The position numbers and the translations under genes were made by a program. Below the pieces are notes generated by a model that was given only the letters and a program-made list of their open reading frames with translations, searched no databases and was not told the DNA's origin. Positions 5,440-5,637 of a DNA stretch of 5,637 nt are shown in pieces; the stretch's first letter is position 1, and each line of letters begins with the position of its first letter. The stretch covers positions 1-5,637 of the forward strand of contig JBDOIG010000063.1 of NCBI GenBank assembly GCA_041082235.1. Direction: 5' to 3'. Source of the stretch: CALJEL01 sp041082235. GTDB lineage: Bacteria; Nitrospirota; Thermodesulfovibrionia; Thermodesulfovibrionales; CALJEL01.

Positions 5440-5631
5440 ATGACACCAAGGGTTGATGAGGAAAAGTGCATTGGCTGTGGCACCTGCCAGGAGATATGTC
5501 CTGCGGTATTCTTTGTTGATGAGACCACAGGGAAATCCCGGGTTGTTGACCCTGATGGCTGTGATTATGCTGGCTGCTGCGAGGCAGCTGCAGAGAACTG
5601 TCCTGTGGAGGCAATCACACTTGAAGGGTAA
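5440..5631 (+). CDS. Single-cluster [4Fe-4S] ferredoxin
   Basis: The 63-residue product is a small cytoplasmic electron carrier. It has the motif C-I-G-C-G-T-C-Q-E-I-C-P (Cys10, 13, 16, 20) and a distant Cys54-Pro. In single-cluster ferredoxins such as that of Thermotoga, the first three cysteines and the distant Cys-Pro bind the cluster; here these are Cys10, 13, 16 and 54. Cys20 and Cys46 sit where that family has a disulfide. Cys41 and Cys47 are extra, giving eight cysteines in all, but the second group (C-x4-C-C-x6-C-P) lacks the CxxCxxC spacing needed for a second classical cluster. The ribosome site AGAGGAG (5425-5431) lies inside the end of the preceding gene, so the two are co-transcribed and probably coupled. 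The gene is complete, ending 6 bases before the window edge. Confidence 0.92.
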   Translation: MTPRVDEEKCIGCGTCQEICPAVFFVDETTGKSRVVDPDGCDYAGCCEAAAENCPVEAITLEG

Positions 5632-5637
5632 AGCCCC

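Noticed and set aside
5440..5631. Calling the ferredoxin a two-cluster 2[4Fe-4S] type because it has eight cysteines
   Set aside because: The second cysteine group lacks CxxCxxC spacing, and the length and layout match single-cluster ferredoxins.
1..5637. CRISPR arrays, insertion sequences, tRNA genes or prophage genes
   Set aside because: No spaced direct repeats, transposase-like frames, terminal inverted repeats with target duplication, or cloverleaf-like sequence were seen on either strand.

Overview
The window most resembles an anaerobic, thermophile-like Gram-negative bacterium, with Nitrospirota (Thermodesulfovibrio relatives) or a deltaproteobacterial lineage as the best guess. This is inferred from the moderate-to-low G+C, near-exclusive AGG/AGA arginine codons and frequent ATA isoleucine, purine-rich sense strands, an outer-membrane TolC-type channel, a periplasmic multiheme c7-type cytochrome and a small thermophile-like ferredoxin. 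No rRNA or taxonomic marker is present, so the placement is tentative.

Layout. (1) Positions 68-367 (+) encode a small DUF2934 protein with an acidic middle and basic tail; its stop codon lies in the loop of a perfect 14-bp inverted repeat. (2) After a 136-bp intergenic region, positions 504-3640 (+) hold a tight three-gene operon: a TolC-type outer-membrane channel, a MacA/HlyD-type periplasmic adaptor, and a MacB/LolD-type ABC ATPase, with gaps of 3 and 2 bp. It is a MacAB-TolC-like tripartite efflux or export system, but the FtsX/MacB-type permease expected after the ATPase is absent. (3) Positions 3650-4390 (-) encode a secreted hexaheme cytochrome made of two c7-type triheme modules, convergent with the ATPase gene and only 9 bp from it; it has its own good sigma-70-type promoter. 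(4) Positions 4499-5631 (+), divergent from the cytochrome, hold a two-gene operon: a protein with the fold and motif order of deoxyhypusine synthase but without its catalytic lysine segment, and a 63-residue single-cluster [4Fe-4S] ferredoxin.

How the parts work together. The channel, adaptor and ATPase should form one envelope-spanning machine once a permease is supplied from elsewhere. The cytochrome probably carries electrons in the periplasm. The deoxyhypusine-synthase-like protein and ferredoxin are probably co-expressed and may share a redox-linked reaction that is not identified here. The starts of the TolC gene and the deoxyhypusine-synthase-like gene share an extended -10 element (TGN-TAAAAT) 6-7 bases before the ATG with no Shine-Dalgarno sequence, which suggests leaderless transcripts. 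No CRISPR, tRNA, rRNA, insertion sequence or prophage feature was seen.
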